A stretch of 64,000 nucleotides of DNA from Malachius bipustulatus. Taxonomy: Eukaryota; Arthropoda; Insecta; Coleoptera; Melyridae. Position 1 is the first letter of the stretch; each line of letters begins with the position of its first letter. Of this stretch, positions 44,140 to 55,253 are shown piece by piece. Under the pieces are notes generated by a model. It had not been told where the DNA came from, ran no database searches, and saw nothing but the letters and a program-made list of their open reading frames with translations. The position numbers and the translations under genes are program-made. Location of the stretch: NCBI GenBank assembly GCA_910589415.1, contig OU342630.1, forward strand, positions 44,176,012 through 44,240,011. Reading direction: 5' to 3'.

Positions 44140-44313
44140 GGAAATCTCTTTTTTTAAGTTTTTCAGGATATTTCAGCAACGACTGAAAATATCCTAAATT
44201 TTTTTTCAGATTATTACTCAGCATGAAAATACGTAGCTTTGCCGCATTTTAACCGACTTCGTATCTCTCATGCAAGATAACCGAAGCCCCCTCGAAAAAA
44301 GGACACTCGGTAT
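44140..44313. repeat. Right-hand arm fragment of the 54.3-kb-type fold-back
   Basis: TTTTTCAGGATATTTCAGCA and GGACACTCGGTATA match the right end of 54,299-55,253 (GGACACCCGGTATA). The partner arm is missing or lies before the pogo-like element. Confidence 0.65.
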
Positions 44314-47195
44314 AATATGTTACATGCATTGTTTTAGTTTACATTAAGTATTATAAAAGTGTATATGTATAAAGTGTATATACCTAAGGGGAAAATCTTC
44401 GAGGATAAATAACAAGTACTTCTCTATTGTGAATTAATAAGTGAATAATACAAAGATAAATTAGTAAGATAATAAGTGTTTGAATATTTTGTCTGAACAA
44501 AAGTAAAGAAGAAAACTGATTTTCACTTGAGTTAGATTTATACAGCGTTTTGTTGAATTTTTTTCACACGTCCTAAATATTCTTATATTTTCTTGCCAAT
44601 TTGTTGCTATCATCAACATGAAAAGTATTTAACAGATTTAGTAGCACAGATGAAACTAATGACAATAAAAAGACCCACATTTTAAAATTACAATCACAAG
44701 GACAATGCACAAAACAATCGTTTCCGTAACAGTTACTAGGCTATAAAACACATGATTTGCTCTAAGATTCCGTTTTCAATAAACTGTCTATAATTCGAGT
44801 AGCCTCAGCCGTTCTGCATTGAGTAACTCTCTAACTGTACCATTTTAGTTCATAATTGCTGTTTAATGTTGTACAAGATTGTGACATCGCGTGTGAAATT
44901 TGAGTTTACGATTATTTTTCGTTTAGTGCTGGAAATCTATCTCTATGCAACAAAGGAGAATAAAGTACTTATCCCGAATTACAGTCATAAATAAGCAATG
45001 AACTATTGTTCTACTTCCTTATATTCTTTCTGAAATTTTTGAAGAAGTACTTAGCTTTTGATCGGAGGAACTTTATGCATGGGAAAGATCAAGAGCGACG
45101 TTGATTTATCAGATTCCTCGAGAATAGTTCTACGTTCAATAGATTATAAAATTAGGTACATTCAGTTGTACATTCACTTGATCGAAACTTCCGAAAGATT
45201 TTAACATAAATAAAACAATCTTATAATTTTATAAGGGCTTATAATTTTCGAAAGTATTTTTTTTTTCAAGAAAAACTGCTGTTAGTTTTATGTTTTGTCT
45301 CCGTTTTACCGTTTTATCTCAAGACGTGCGCACATTTGGTGTATTATCATGGCACTACAACCCCTGTTCTCATGTGTAAGCTGTTCTAAACGCGATCTTA
45401 ATGTACAGTAAGAAAGAGCTTCAGGCTTATAAATTCTTATATAGTTCATAAGTATGCATAATTCTCCTCCCATACAGATTTAAGCACGCTAATATAAGGT
45501 ATTTATTTATAGCAGTACACTTTATAATGACGCAGAACGCAGACCACAAGTCAGGCTTATATGCAATTCTGAAACCATTGTATCCACTTTTGATTACAGC
45601 CTATGAAATATTGCAGATTTATACTGTTTATAGATAAATCCCTTCCAAAGACTATTATTGGTTTCAAAAATATATCGTAAGTCTTATCGTAACAAAGCTG
45701 TGTCGCAGTTTTATTTGATAACCTAATCATCATCGGCATCGCTGGCGTGTTTTCGATTTTGAAATAATGTTCAACTGTTTATTTGCTTTTTATACTTATA
45801 TCAATAATTATGGTCCTTCTTTAATATTCTGGAGGACAAGGCTATTTAAAAAAATCTCCAGGAAGGAGTTCCACCCTTAGAGTATCCCAGATAAAAGAAT
45901 CTAACAGGGTGTTCCCCAAAGGTACCACCAAAGCTCTAAAGATTCACGAGTTAAAAATATGCATAATATATATATGTATGCATAAAAATATGCATAAAAA
46001 ATATGTAGGTACCTAGTAGGCGGAGAAATTCTAATGTTTTGCATTCAATCGAGTTTTGACTTATTCCAGAAATTTGTGTTTTTGGTTGACTCCTTATAAG
46101 GGATCAATCTTGATATGTTGCCATCTTGGATTTAGATAACTTCGGTTGAATTGGCATATTTTTACCTCAGGAATCTGTGGTAGAGCGTTTGTTGATTCAG
46201 AGTTCCTTGTATAAAAGTGCAGAAAGTTCTTGGAGAAGAAGCTTCGTATGGTTTCATATTGACTGAGAAATAATATGCACAGTTTTCTTTGAACGACCTT
46301 CAGATTATTTGGGATTTTTTAAAATCTCCAAGGGACGTCAAATTATCACAAAATACTCGCTAGATCATCATATTATCTGGCACCACTATACCTCAGTAGA
46401 GGAATTCTGCGCAGTAACTGCCAATACTAAAAAAAAAACTATTTCGGAGCAGCGAAACATACGTTTCGAGGAATACTTTCAGCTCGCCGCTCCCTGGAAA
46501 TTGTTTTCTTTTGTAATGTCAGTTACTGAACAGAATTTCTGTACCGATGTATAGGCTCTGATTAAAACGACAAGCCAATAAATAATTTCACCAAGTTACT
46601 GTTATTCTGGGAGTAACTACTTATATGAATTGATGAACTTCAACATTAGTCATTCCTTCTAACGTGGTTGATTGTTTGCTAAGTCCTGGCCTCCTGGGGC
46701 CTTTTGCTCCTTCATAATGTGGTTGCATATGTGTGTTGCCTTTTTTTTGCTACGTCGTGTGTGCCATTTCTTTATTTTTGTTGCGGCGTGTGAGTGGTTA
46801 TGTGTGTGTCTGCATGTGTGTGCATTGTTTTTTTTTGCGGAAAAAATGTGTTGTGTTGCCTTTTTTTGTGGATTGTGTGTTCAGGTGTTGCTTTTTTATC
46901 AGGGCTTTGATGTCTATGTGTGTGGGTGTGATTTTCTTTCATTTATATTTGTAATTTATATCTGTGGTTGTGTTAAGGTTTATTGCTCAAGGTCTGTTAA
47001 GAAGCTTGCCAGTGGCATATTCATTTTTCTGGGGCTTGTCTTGTTTGTATCTATCGAGCTGATCATCTGGTTTGTGTGGTCTCTATTTTCGTCTACTGTT
47101 TTTTTTTGTTTTTTCTACTTATGGGCTGTGTCAGGTTTTCCATTTCCGTGTGCCTGTGGATTTGTTTGTTTGTCATGTAGTAGGCGGCGTCTGTA
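44314..47195. other. No gene recognised; T/G-rich tract at 46.7-47.2 kb
   Basis: 44.3-46.6 kb is unassigned AT-rich DNA, with an ACAGGGTGTTCC motif at about 45905. 46,700-47,195 is T/G-rich on the plus strand; its long Phe/Cys/Val frame (46672-47196) is the complement of an A/C-rich LINE 3' region and is not a protein gene. Confidence 0.4.
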
Positions 47196-47345
47196 AAATC
47201 ATTCTCGGCAGTTTTTTTTTGTTTTCGTTCCAGTGTCAGGACATTTTTGAGTGTCACGTCTGTCCATAGGATCGATCCATCTGTCATGATCGGTCTGATT
47301 ATTGTTTTATATGTTTTTCTTTCCTAGGTCATTTGGCTTTTGTGG
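47196..47345 (-). pseudogene. LINE fragment, end of reverse transcriptase
   Basis: The minus strand reads 'YKTIIRPIMTDGSILWTD' then 'VLTLERKQ', the segment that follows the reverse transcriptase core in RTE/Jockey-type LINEs. The A-rich minus-strand sequence below it (to about 46,700) may be the rest of the tail. Short and degraded. Confidence 0.55.
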
Positions 47346-47649
47346 TAAATAATTGGTTATAATGATTTGGGGACTATGTTGGTTTTTTAAATTGTTTTGC
47401 TTATGTGTTTTTTTGTATGTATAGTCCTTCATTATCGAATACCTACCTATATAAATACGTCTATTTCAAAAGTGTCTTCAAAAACTCTTTATTTGTGTAA
47501 ATATAGTGACCATCACAGATTTCTGATTACTTCATTTTAAATGATATTTTAATGCAGTTAATTCTATTTTTATAATTCCATGAGAACAGTAATTAAATAT
47601 TTCATTGTTAGTATATTATGTATTATGATTTCGTACGGATTTTCCTGTG

Positions 47650-48275
47650 ACTTGCATGTTGTAGATTGTAGATTGTAATGGGAGGCCTTCTGTAGGTGTG
47701 CACTGCGACCTGTGGAGATCTATTGTGCCCTTCTTATAGTTAGAGCTCCTCTTCCAGCTCTAGTTGTCTTACCAACTTCCAGAGTCTGTTGGGAGACCTA
47801 ATTTAGCTCTCTGGCATAGGTCTTTCAGCGCCTAGGCACAGGAACCGGTAACTAGTTAGTCCTTCACAATGGCAGAGAACGTGCTCCGCCGTTTCTTCGT
47901 CTTCGAGGCAGAAGCAGCGGCATTCGCCGTCGTCTGCCCCTCCGTCGATAGTGTCCTGTGAGCAGGCCTACCGTTATCCGCCCGCAGTCTGGTACGACTG
48001 TGGCCTAGTAGGTTTGTCGTATCCGCGTACGAGGGTTCTTCGCATGCCTCTGCCCTATGCATCTGTTCCATTTGGTCAGAGTTTCTGATAGCATCCACTC
48101 TTTTATGGTGCTTTCATGAGGCTTTTTTCACTCCGCAGTAGGGTTCGGGTCCGATGGGGGCAGTCTCTGATCCCTTGCGGGTAAGTGTATCCACCTTCTC
48201 GTTACCCTCTAGCCCTGAGTGCCCTGGTATCCATACCAGAGTGACGTTGGACTTGCATGTTACGCAAGCAAAACT
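47650..48275 (-). pseudogene. LINE 3' fragment with RNase H (R1/I type)
   Basis: From about 48270 down on the minus strand: 'VTLVWIPGHSGLEGNEKVD', the last catalytic part of RNase H, then 'GHSRTRLRADNGR' and a Cys/His cluster 'EHVLCHCEG' after a frameshift, then the 3' end. GC content is higher than in the surroundings, fitting a younger or GC-richer element. It cannot be one element with 47196-47345, because the order of the domains on the strand is wrong. Confidence 0.75.
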
Positions 48276-49229
48276 CACCACTATAAAGTCACCAGATTGA
48301 GCTTGACAAAGGTTATAAACGATGTTTTTATATGTACCATACAGACCAGTTGATGAAAAAAATTGTTTTGAAATTATTCAAGATCTTCATGTGTATCTAT
48401 AGTTTTATTTCACTCAATAGATAAATTAAATTAATATAAAATTAATCTTACTTGGACGTAATTTATGGTGGAAATTACATAAACCATTACGTTTGAAAAT
48501 ATCAATGCATTAAGCCTATATTGCGCGGAATTCAACAGGCATTCTAGGAAATTTATGTCAGCGTAAATAATGCTCACCGCGCTTAAAAGGAGCTTTTAGC
48601 ACAATTAAAACAGCTCTTTAAACATTGGCTCTATCATTTATCCGCGTTAATAGGTGTAAAACTTAAGCAAAACTATAACGCTCACAAAGACCCATTCGCT
48701 TAATAGCGATAATTTTCAACGTAGGTATAAGTAGCACCAGAAAATCTCAACATAATCGTGAGAATACTAAGAATGCAATTATTATTATTAGTGAGTGATT
48801 TCATTTCAGGTATAACTGTTTCTGCTAGGCCAGTCTCTAATGAGAAAGAAATAATGTCTATTCATTTGTTTGTATCTTTTATTAATGTATAATAATAAAA
48901 CAAAATAGATGAAAATTGTTATCACTGTAAAAAATACTAACGGAGATACTAGCCAAAAGGGCTTGTTATGCATGTTCGTGAAGTCAGGAAGATAACGTCT
49001 AACTTTTATTCATCGCAGTTTGTACATTTTTTTGAACGACGTTAGGAAGGTTTAATTTTATTTTTGGATAAAGAAGTGTTTGGAGCAAGATAAGTATGTT
49101 CGAAAACCTTACATGAGGGCATAAAGTAAAAATATACATTTTAACATTAATATACAGAATATCTCGAATTGAAGCAATATTCATTTTATTTATTAGTTGC
49201 GGCTATCACCTGTGCTTACTTCTTGGACA
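48276..49229. other. AT-rich, nothing recognised
   Basis: No element ends or coding regions assigned. Confidence 0.35.
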
Positions 49230-49309
49230 GAGAAATTATTGAGTAGGTAATAAAGTTAGAGGTAAAATAAGTTCTACCTCCAACTTTATTACCTACTCAA
49301 TAATTTCTC
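49230..49309. repeat. Near-perfect 35-bp hairpin
   Basis: Arms 49230-49264 and 49275-49309 (starting GAGAAATTATTGAGTAGGTA) pair with one mismatch around a ten-base loop. It could be the centre of a larger old fold-back. Confidence 0.85.
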
Positions 49310-49437
49310 TCTCAACCTTTTTAATGCACTTTTCTATCGTTTACCCTATTCTAAGTATTTTTAGTCTCTAAAGCAACTTCTAAAGTATTTTTACTCTCGA
49401 TTCGCTTCAAAAATTCTAAGGACATTCTGATCGATGA

Positions 49438-49482
49438 TAAATAAAACACTAATGTTTAAAAAACTTCTACTGTATACTGATG
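49438..49482 (-). mobile_element. Fragment of the Penelope-like tail
   Basis: AATAAAACACTAATGTTT and CTTCTACTGTATACTGAT match the end of the copies at 13450-13500 and 18430-18475. The hammerhead region is not included. Confidence 0.6.
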
Positions 49483-49506
49483 GAATATTATTGATATATT
49501 CCAATA

Positions 49507-50533
49507 TACAGGGTGAATTATAAAAAACGCCCCAAGCGATAACTCCGTTAATTTTGAAGATATGACAAAACTTTTTGAAGCAAAGTGGCGTAGTTTATCA
49601 TCATCTATATGTTGAGATAAACGCTCGATCAACACAACTTCTTGTTTAACCGGAAGTAACATCAACTTCGGGTTTTTAAATAGAACACCCTGTAAAACTT
49701 TATATTTTTTAAATGTCTGAAGAAATCTAATACAGGTGGTTCTCACCATTGGAATTTAGATTGAGTGGTTTATGAGTTATAAACAAGTGAAGATCGAAAA
49801 TTTTCATCTTCAAATCAGTGTAGGGGCTCAAGAACGGCTCAAGATATCTAAAAACGGTTTACATATCCCTATCCTAACTTTTCATGTTTTATCCCACTAA
49901 GGCCCGTATTCATCAATAAATATAACCCCTGGGGTTATATTTTGGAACATGTCATTGGTTCAAAATTCGTAGCGTTCGTAGGGATTGAGCATTAGACCAA
50001 TCAGCTGTCAGAAAATTCAAAATTTAACCCCAGGGTTATATTTTGAAGTTTGATGAATACGGACATATGTGGAGTAAATTTTAATACAGGGTGATGAAAA
50101 TTATCCGATTTTTCATGACCCTGTATTAAAATTTAAACCACATAGTAGGATACTATGTCAAAAGTTAGGATAGGGACATGTAAACCGTTTTTAGATATCT
50201 TGAGCCGTTCTAGTTCTACACTGCTTTGAAGTTGAAAATTTTCGATCTTCACTTGTTTATAACTCATAAACCGCTCAATCTAAATTCCAATGGTGAAAAC
50301 CACCTGTATTAGATTTCTTCAGACATTTAAAAAATATAAAGTTTTACAGGGTGTTCTATTTAAAAACCCGAAGTTGATGTTACTTCCGGTTAAACAAGAA
50401 GTTGTGTTGATCGAGCGTTTATCTCAACATATAGATGATGATAAACTACGCCACTTTGCTTCAAAAAGTTTTGTCATATCTTCAAAATTAACGGAGTTAT
50501 CGCTTGGGGCGTTTTTTTATAATTCACCCTGTA
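49507..50533. repeat. Large palindromic element, TACAGGGTGAATTATAAAAA ends
   Basis: Arms of about 390 bases (49507-49900 and about 50135-50533) pair closely. Each arm holds an internal ACACCCTGTA block, 'GTTATAAACAAGTGAAGATC', and the module ACGGCTCAAGATATC with TTACATATCCCTATCCTA. The centre (50075-50133) is itself a small palindrome bounded by ACAGGGTG and CACCCTGT-type motifs. Both arms contain the same open frame (49456-49749 minus, 50290-50568 plus) because of the symmetry. Confidence 0.88.
49901..50064. mobile_element. MITE nested in the palindrome
   Basis: GGCCCGTATTCATCAA on the left and TTTGATGAATACGG on the right are inverted ends; inside, ATATAACCCCTGGGGTTATA and AACCCCAGGGTTATA repeat the inversion. 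It interrupts the left arm/centre of the element around it, so it came later. Confidence 0.75.
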
Positions 50534-50729
50534 TTTATTTATTTAAGACTTCACAAAGTAAGGGTTGAAAACATAAATTCTAACAACATTCGTTTCACAC
50601 ACCTAATATTGTGTTGTAGCTCAGCTCATGTTCTACATTTCTACCTATACGATGAAAGTGATCGAAACGAAGGACAAAGATAGTATCACAGAATTCATTG
50701 TGGACTTTTAGTTCATGTACTTTTTCTCT

Positions 50730-51521
50730 CAGTGGTGAAAACAGAGAAACAAGAAAGAGAAAATCTTTATTGGGTTTTTATAATGGGTTTTTGGGTTTTT
50801 ATATTCTCTACTCTAATTATTTAATTAATATTAATTATTAAATACCTAGGCCCGTATTCACAAAGCATTTCTGTCCTATAATATCCCGAAAATAATTAAA
50901 TAAATGGGATGGAGATATGCAGTTTTTATGCGTTAGAGTAAGATGGGTATAATTGATTACGTAATTATTTAGGAAATTATCTTTTGTTGAATATGGGCGC
51001 TAATCGCAATTATTAAGAGTAGATATGAGAATGTATAATTCTTAAAGTGTCACTGAGAATTTGTTCGGACAACTCTTTTAGAGCATTTCTATTTAAATTA
51101 AACCTGTTAAATTTTTTTTTTTAAGAATTTAATACAGAAGAACCCAAAATTACACGTGAACCAAATCACAACTTGTAAACCTGCCAGTCTCTCTTTGACC
51201 AAATTGTTCTGAAAATTTTCTTTATAAAAAGGAATACATTTTTCATAGATATTTTGCTTTTCTTTGATGATTAATAGGTCTTGATTAACATTGTTATTCT
51301 CATAAATATCTTATAGTAGGATCTACTATAATAATTCGATTATTTTTTTGATCAAAAGCTATTATATCACTGCATCTGCTTGATCTGTCAGTTTCAAGAG
51401 CATATTGTTCTTCAAAAAAGTTTACGTCATGAGATATATTCCTATTTTTATATCAAAAAAGTGCCTTTTGGGAAATATCTCATGACGTAAACTTCCAACG
51501 GTTTTTCTGTTTTCACCACTG
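50730..51521. repeat. Inverted repeat with nested units
   Basis: CAGTGGTGAAAACAGAGAAA (50730-50749) pairs with TTTTTCTGTTTTCACCACTG (51502-51521). Inside, AAGTTTACGTCATGAGATAT (51419-51438) pairs perfectly with 51475-51494. The intervening DNA includes a MITE at 50849-51000 and unassigned sequence. Confidence 0.6.
50849..51000. mobile_element. MITE, about 152 bp, GGCCCGTATTCACAAAG end
   Basis: The left end GGCCCGTATTCACAAAG is inverted on the right as CTTTTGTTGAATATGGGCGC. Related to the nested MITE at 49901-50064 by its terminal CCGTATTCA. Confidence 0.65.
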
Positions 51522-52649
51522 TAATAAGCGACAAAAATTCTTCATGTTAACCAATTAACTGTCTTCCTAGCTCCTAACGAAATAACTAACGGCGAACAGA
51601 AGAAAATGTAAAAGAGCCGATTTTTCATCACGCTGTGGACATATTAACTTCATGCCCATGGAAACTTTTGATCGTCGTAAATATATTTGAATTTCTGCAA
51701 TTTTAACCGAGGGATGATTTCCATTTGATCCGTGCGGAGTTTAAACTCTGAAAGTTCATGAAATCAACTTTGCTGGCAGATATCTACAGTTATAGGCGAA
51801 AGTTATCCACCTACGGTTTTCAATGACACTTTAAGAATTTAATTCTCTTTTCACTATGTAAAAATAAATATACCATTCTATATTTTTTTTTTTAGAAAAA
51901 ACGCGATATTTCGAAAAATTTGTAATATGAAATCCACAGAAGAAGGAACACTCTTTGTAAAGGGACTAATCTTGCTAAATTCGTTGAGGTTAACGGGAAT
52001 ATTCGACATTTGAATTAGCAAAGTTTTGACGTTCTCCCACCACTTTATTTATGGAGTTATTAAAATACTGCAAAATAAAAAAAATCGAAGTTATTTAAGC
52101 ATGATATTTTGAATATACCCTAATTTTGAAATGGGTATTATGAGAAAATTCCAATTTTGTGTTTAGTCATGGCTCTTACAAGCTCAAAACAACTATTTTC
52201 CAACGAGTTTTTAGGTTCACTTTTCTTCATTAATAATAATTTAATAAGATTAAATTAATAAATAAATTAAAGATTAATTAAGAAGATTAAATTTCAGGCT
52301 TGTCTTTTCATTTTAGAGTCGGAAGAAATGTTTAGATTATATTGTCGAGCTTTTATGAAATGAGAATTTGCAAGCTAAGTATGTTTTTTTTATAATATTA
52401 GGTAATTCATGGTGTCAAAATATGTGTCGGGAAATGAAAAGTGCCATTTTCTGGCCCCATTCTAATTTTATTTTCTATTAACATGGATTCGCAAACATAC
52501 CGTTTTCAGGATATTTTTTCATATTTTGACGATACACTAGGAACTGTTTGAGGTACAGAATTCAGCTTTTGTTCACATCTTGATTCAATTTGATATTAGT
52601 TGATTTTTGAGCGATAATTAAATTTTATTTTCAGATGATGGTGAAGATT
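51522..52649. other. No gene recognised
   Basis: AT-rich; a single ATCACGCTGTGGACATA motif near 51627 may be a decayed fold-back terminus. Confidence 0.3.
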
Positions 52650-53075
52650 TACATGTTGCGTGAGGTTTTTTATCTCCTACGGTTCACGGCACTGATGAGA
52701 AAGTTGGGATTTTGAAACCACATTTTAAACCTTCGATCTTTTCTACATAAAGAAGCCATTCTTTATCAAAATCTCCAACCTAAAGCGTTTTCGAGAAAAT
52801 CGAAATTTCGTGATGAAAAAACATATAACATTTTTTCGTTTTAGCTGCTTAGTTTTATAAAACAATTTTTTTCATTAGCCGAAAAGCTACTCTTTTACAT
52901 GTTTTTTTTTCATCATTAAATGCCGTTTTTCTCGAACACGTTCACATTAGAGCTTTTGACTAAAAGTACTAACCATTTTTATGTATGGAAAGCATTGACG
53001 GTTTGGAATGTTCTTTCAAAATATCAATTTTTCCCGTGTCCTATAAATTAGAACCAAAAAGATCTCACGCAACCG
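52650..53075. repeat. Diverged fold-back element, about 0.43 kb
   Basis: Left 'GTTGCGTGAGGTTTTTTATC' pairs with right 'AGATCTCACGCAAC', and inside 'GTTTTCGAGAAAATCG' faces 'CGTTTTTCTCGAACAC'. The arms carry many differences, so it is old. Edges are approximate. Confidence 0.55.
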
Positions 53076-53134
53076 TTCAATCTCCGCCACGTTCGTATGA
53101 AAAAATTGAATCAGCACTCAAAAAGTAGCTAATA

Positions 53135-54021
53135 TATACAGGGTTATTCACGGTATACGCCACGGAAGATTATGGCCGTGTCTCTGGATTTTAAGATCTT
53201 TTTATTTTTGGAGTGGATAGAGACCCGGCAGAGGTACGTTTTAAAATTATATTCATAATGTACAGGGTGTCCCAAAAGCATGAAACATATCAAAGTTATG
53301 TTTTTTTAAATGGAATGCTCCTATGTTATTGCATTTTTAGATTGCCTGGGAAGAAAAAAGAAGATTGGCTTTTACAGTTGGTGTTTAAATCCAGAAGTTT
53401 GTGAGTTATAAACAAGTGAAAATCGTCATTTTTCAAGTTCAAGACCCTGTACAACAAAAACGGCTCAAGATAGAGAAAAACGGCTTACATGTCCCTATTT
53501 TAACTTTTCATGTACTATCCTATGGTATAGAAACATTTGTACTTTCTTTGATTTTTTTATTTGTCGACGCGTGGAGAAATCTCAGAATTTTTCAAATTTT
53601 TTATCACCCTGTATAAACATTTCATTTACATCATTGGATAGTACATGAAAATTTAAAATAGGGACATGTAAGCCGTTTTTCTCTATCTTAAGCCGTTTTC
53701 CTTGTACAGGGCCTTGAACTTGAAAAATGACGATTTTCACTTGTTTATAACTCACAAAGTTCTGAATTTAAACACCAACTGTAAAAGCCAATCTTCTTTT
53801 TTCTTCCCAGGCAATCTAAAAATGCAATAACATAGGAGCATTCCATTTAAAAAAACATAACTTTTATATGTTTCATGCTTTTGGGACACTCTGTACATTA
53901 TGAATATAATTTTAAAACGTACCTCTGCCGGATCTTTATCCACTCCAAAAATAAAAAGATCCTAAAATCCAGAGACACGGCCATAAACTTCCGTGGCGTA
54001 TACCGTGAATAACCCTGTATA
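53135..54021. repeat. Large palindromic element, TATACAGGGTTATTCACGGT ends
   Basis: Arms of about 420 bases (53135-53560 and 53610-54021) pair with few mismatches. Blocks in order: terminus, internal TACAGGGTGTCCCAAAAGCA, 'GAGTTATAAACAAGTGAAAAT', ACCCTGTAC, the module GGCTTACATGTCCCTATTTT, and a centre TCACCCTGTATA. The module and 'GTTATAAACAAGTGAA' are shared with 49507-50533 and 3172-3600. The same 63-codon frame appears in both arms (53213-53404, 53752-53943) and is due to symmetry. Confidence 0.88.
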
Positions 54022-54298
54022 TCTCAAATATTCCTGAGATCTCCTAGAGGATCAAAAACAAAAAAAAGAATAAAAAAAATGCCAGGGAATTGAGCCTTTT
54101 GCGACACATGTTTTGAAAGGTCACGAAGCCAACAACAGGACAACTGCTATATTTTTTAAGTGTATCACCCTGAAAATAAGTAGGTACAAGACAAAAGTGC
54201 AGTGTGCATATGCTATAGTGTGCCGGAAGCGATAATTTTCTCTAGTAACTTTTTTTTAAATATTTTACAAACGCATGCGGTAAAATTTTATTCATCAA

Positions 54299-55253
54299 TA
54301 TACCGGGTGTCCAGTTTAAAATGCAGTACATGGGTATATTGGAAACGGTAAGAGATACACGGTCGGTTAAATTAGAGAAAAGTTGCACAATTAGATGCGT
54401 ATCAAGAATCTGGAACAAAATTGAGGACAACTTCAGCCGTTGCTGAAATATTCTGAAGAAACTGAAAATTCAAAATTTCCTATTTTATCCATATCTTTTT
54501 TATTATTGGAAATTAATTCATTATTTTTTGTAGGCGTCAAAAGCTATCCGTTTGACATTACAAAAATTTTCAAAGCCGACTAGATCCCAGAGTTTTCATA
54601 GCCAACTTTTGTTTTTCTTATGGCCGCATATTGGTTTTCTATGTCATTCGGTATGAAAAATAACGACAACAAAAAACTAGTAACCTTCAAAAAATAAATT
54701 TCAAAAATTTTTATTCTTCTTTTTCCTTGAAAAAAAGACAACTTTTTAGGCCGAATATCATAGAGAAATTAAAAAAACCATGAGGCAAGCAGTATGACTT
54801 CATATTGACGAAAAAAGAAGAATAAAAATTATGGATTTATTTTTTTCGAAGTTTATTACTTTTTGGTTTCCATTATTGTTTTCATACCGAATGACGTAGA
54901 AAAACAATAATATGGCGGACATAGAAAAACAAAATTTGGCTATGAACACTCTGGGATCTAGTCGGCTTTGAATATTTTTGTAATGTCAAACGGATAGCTT
55001 TTGACGACCTATGCAAGGCTACAAAAAATAATTAATTAATTTCCAATAATAAAAAAGATATGGGTAAAATGAGAAATTTTGATTTTTCAGTTTTTTCAGG
55101 ATATTTCAGCAACGGCTGAAGTTGTACTCAATTTTGTTCCAGATTCTTGATAAGCATCAAATTGTGCAACTTTTCTCTAATTTAACCGACCCTGTATCTC
55201 TTACCGTTTCCAATATACCCATGAACTGCATTTTCAACTGGACACCCGGTATA
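54299..55253. repeat. Large palindromic element, TATACCGGGTGTCCAGTT ends
   Basis: Arms about 54299-54700 and 54855-55253 with high similarity: terminus, 'GGTATATTGGAAACGGTAAG', 'TTAGAGAAAAGTTGCACAAT', 'CAGCCGTTGCTGAAATATTC', 'GCCGACTAGATCCCAGAG', 'TTTTGTTTTTCTTATGGCCG', and an unpaired middle. Relatives in this window: 7266-8880, 41463-41550/44140-44313, and probably 57690-58480. Confidence 0.88.

Noticed and set aside
46672..47196. 174-codon Phe/Cys/Val-rich plus-strand reading frame that looks like a membrane protein
   Set aside because: It is the complement of an A/C-rich tail region next to a minus-strand LINE fragment, has low complexity, and shows no family resemblance.
49901..50064. 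Nested MITE as a host regulatory palindrome (ATATAACCCCTGGGGTTATA)
   Set aside because: Its ends are inverted and related to those of the MITE at 50849-51000, so a mobile element explains it better.
53213..53943. The same 63-codon frame on both strands (53213-53404 and 53752-53943), as though a conserved small protein
   Set aside because: The two frames are the two arms of one palindrome, so their identity follows from symmetry; the same applies to 49456-49749 and 50290-50568.
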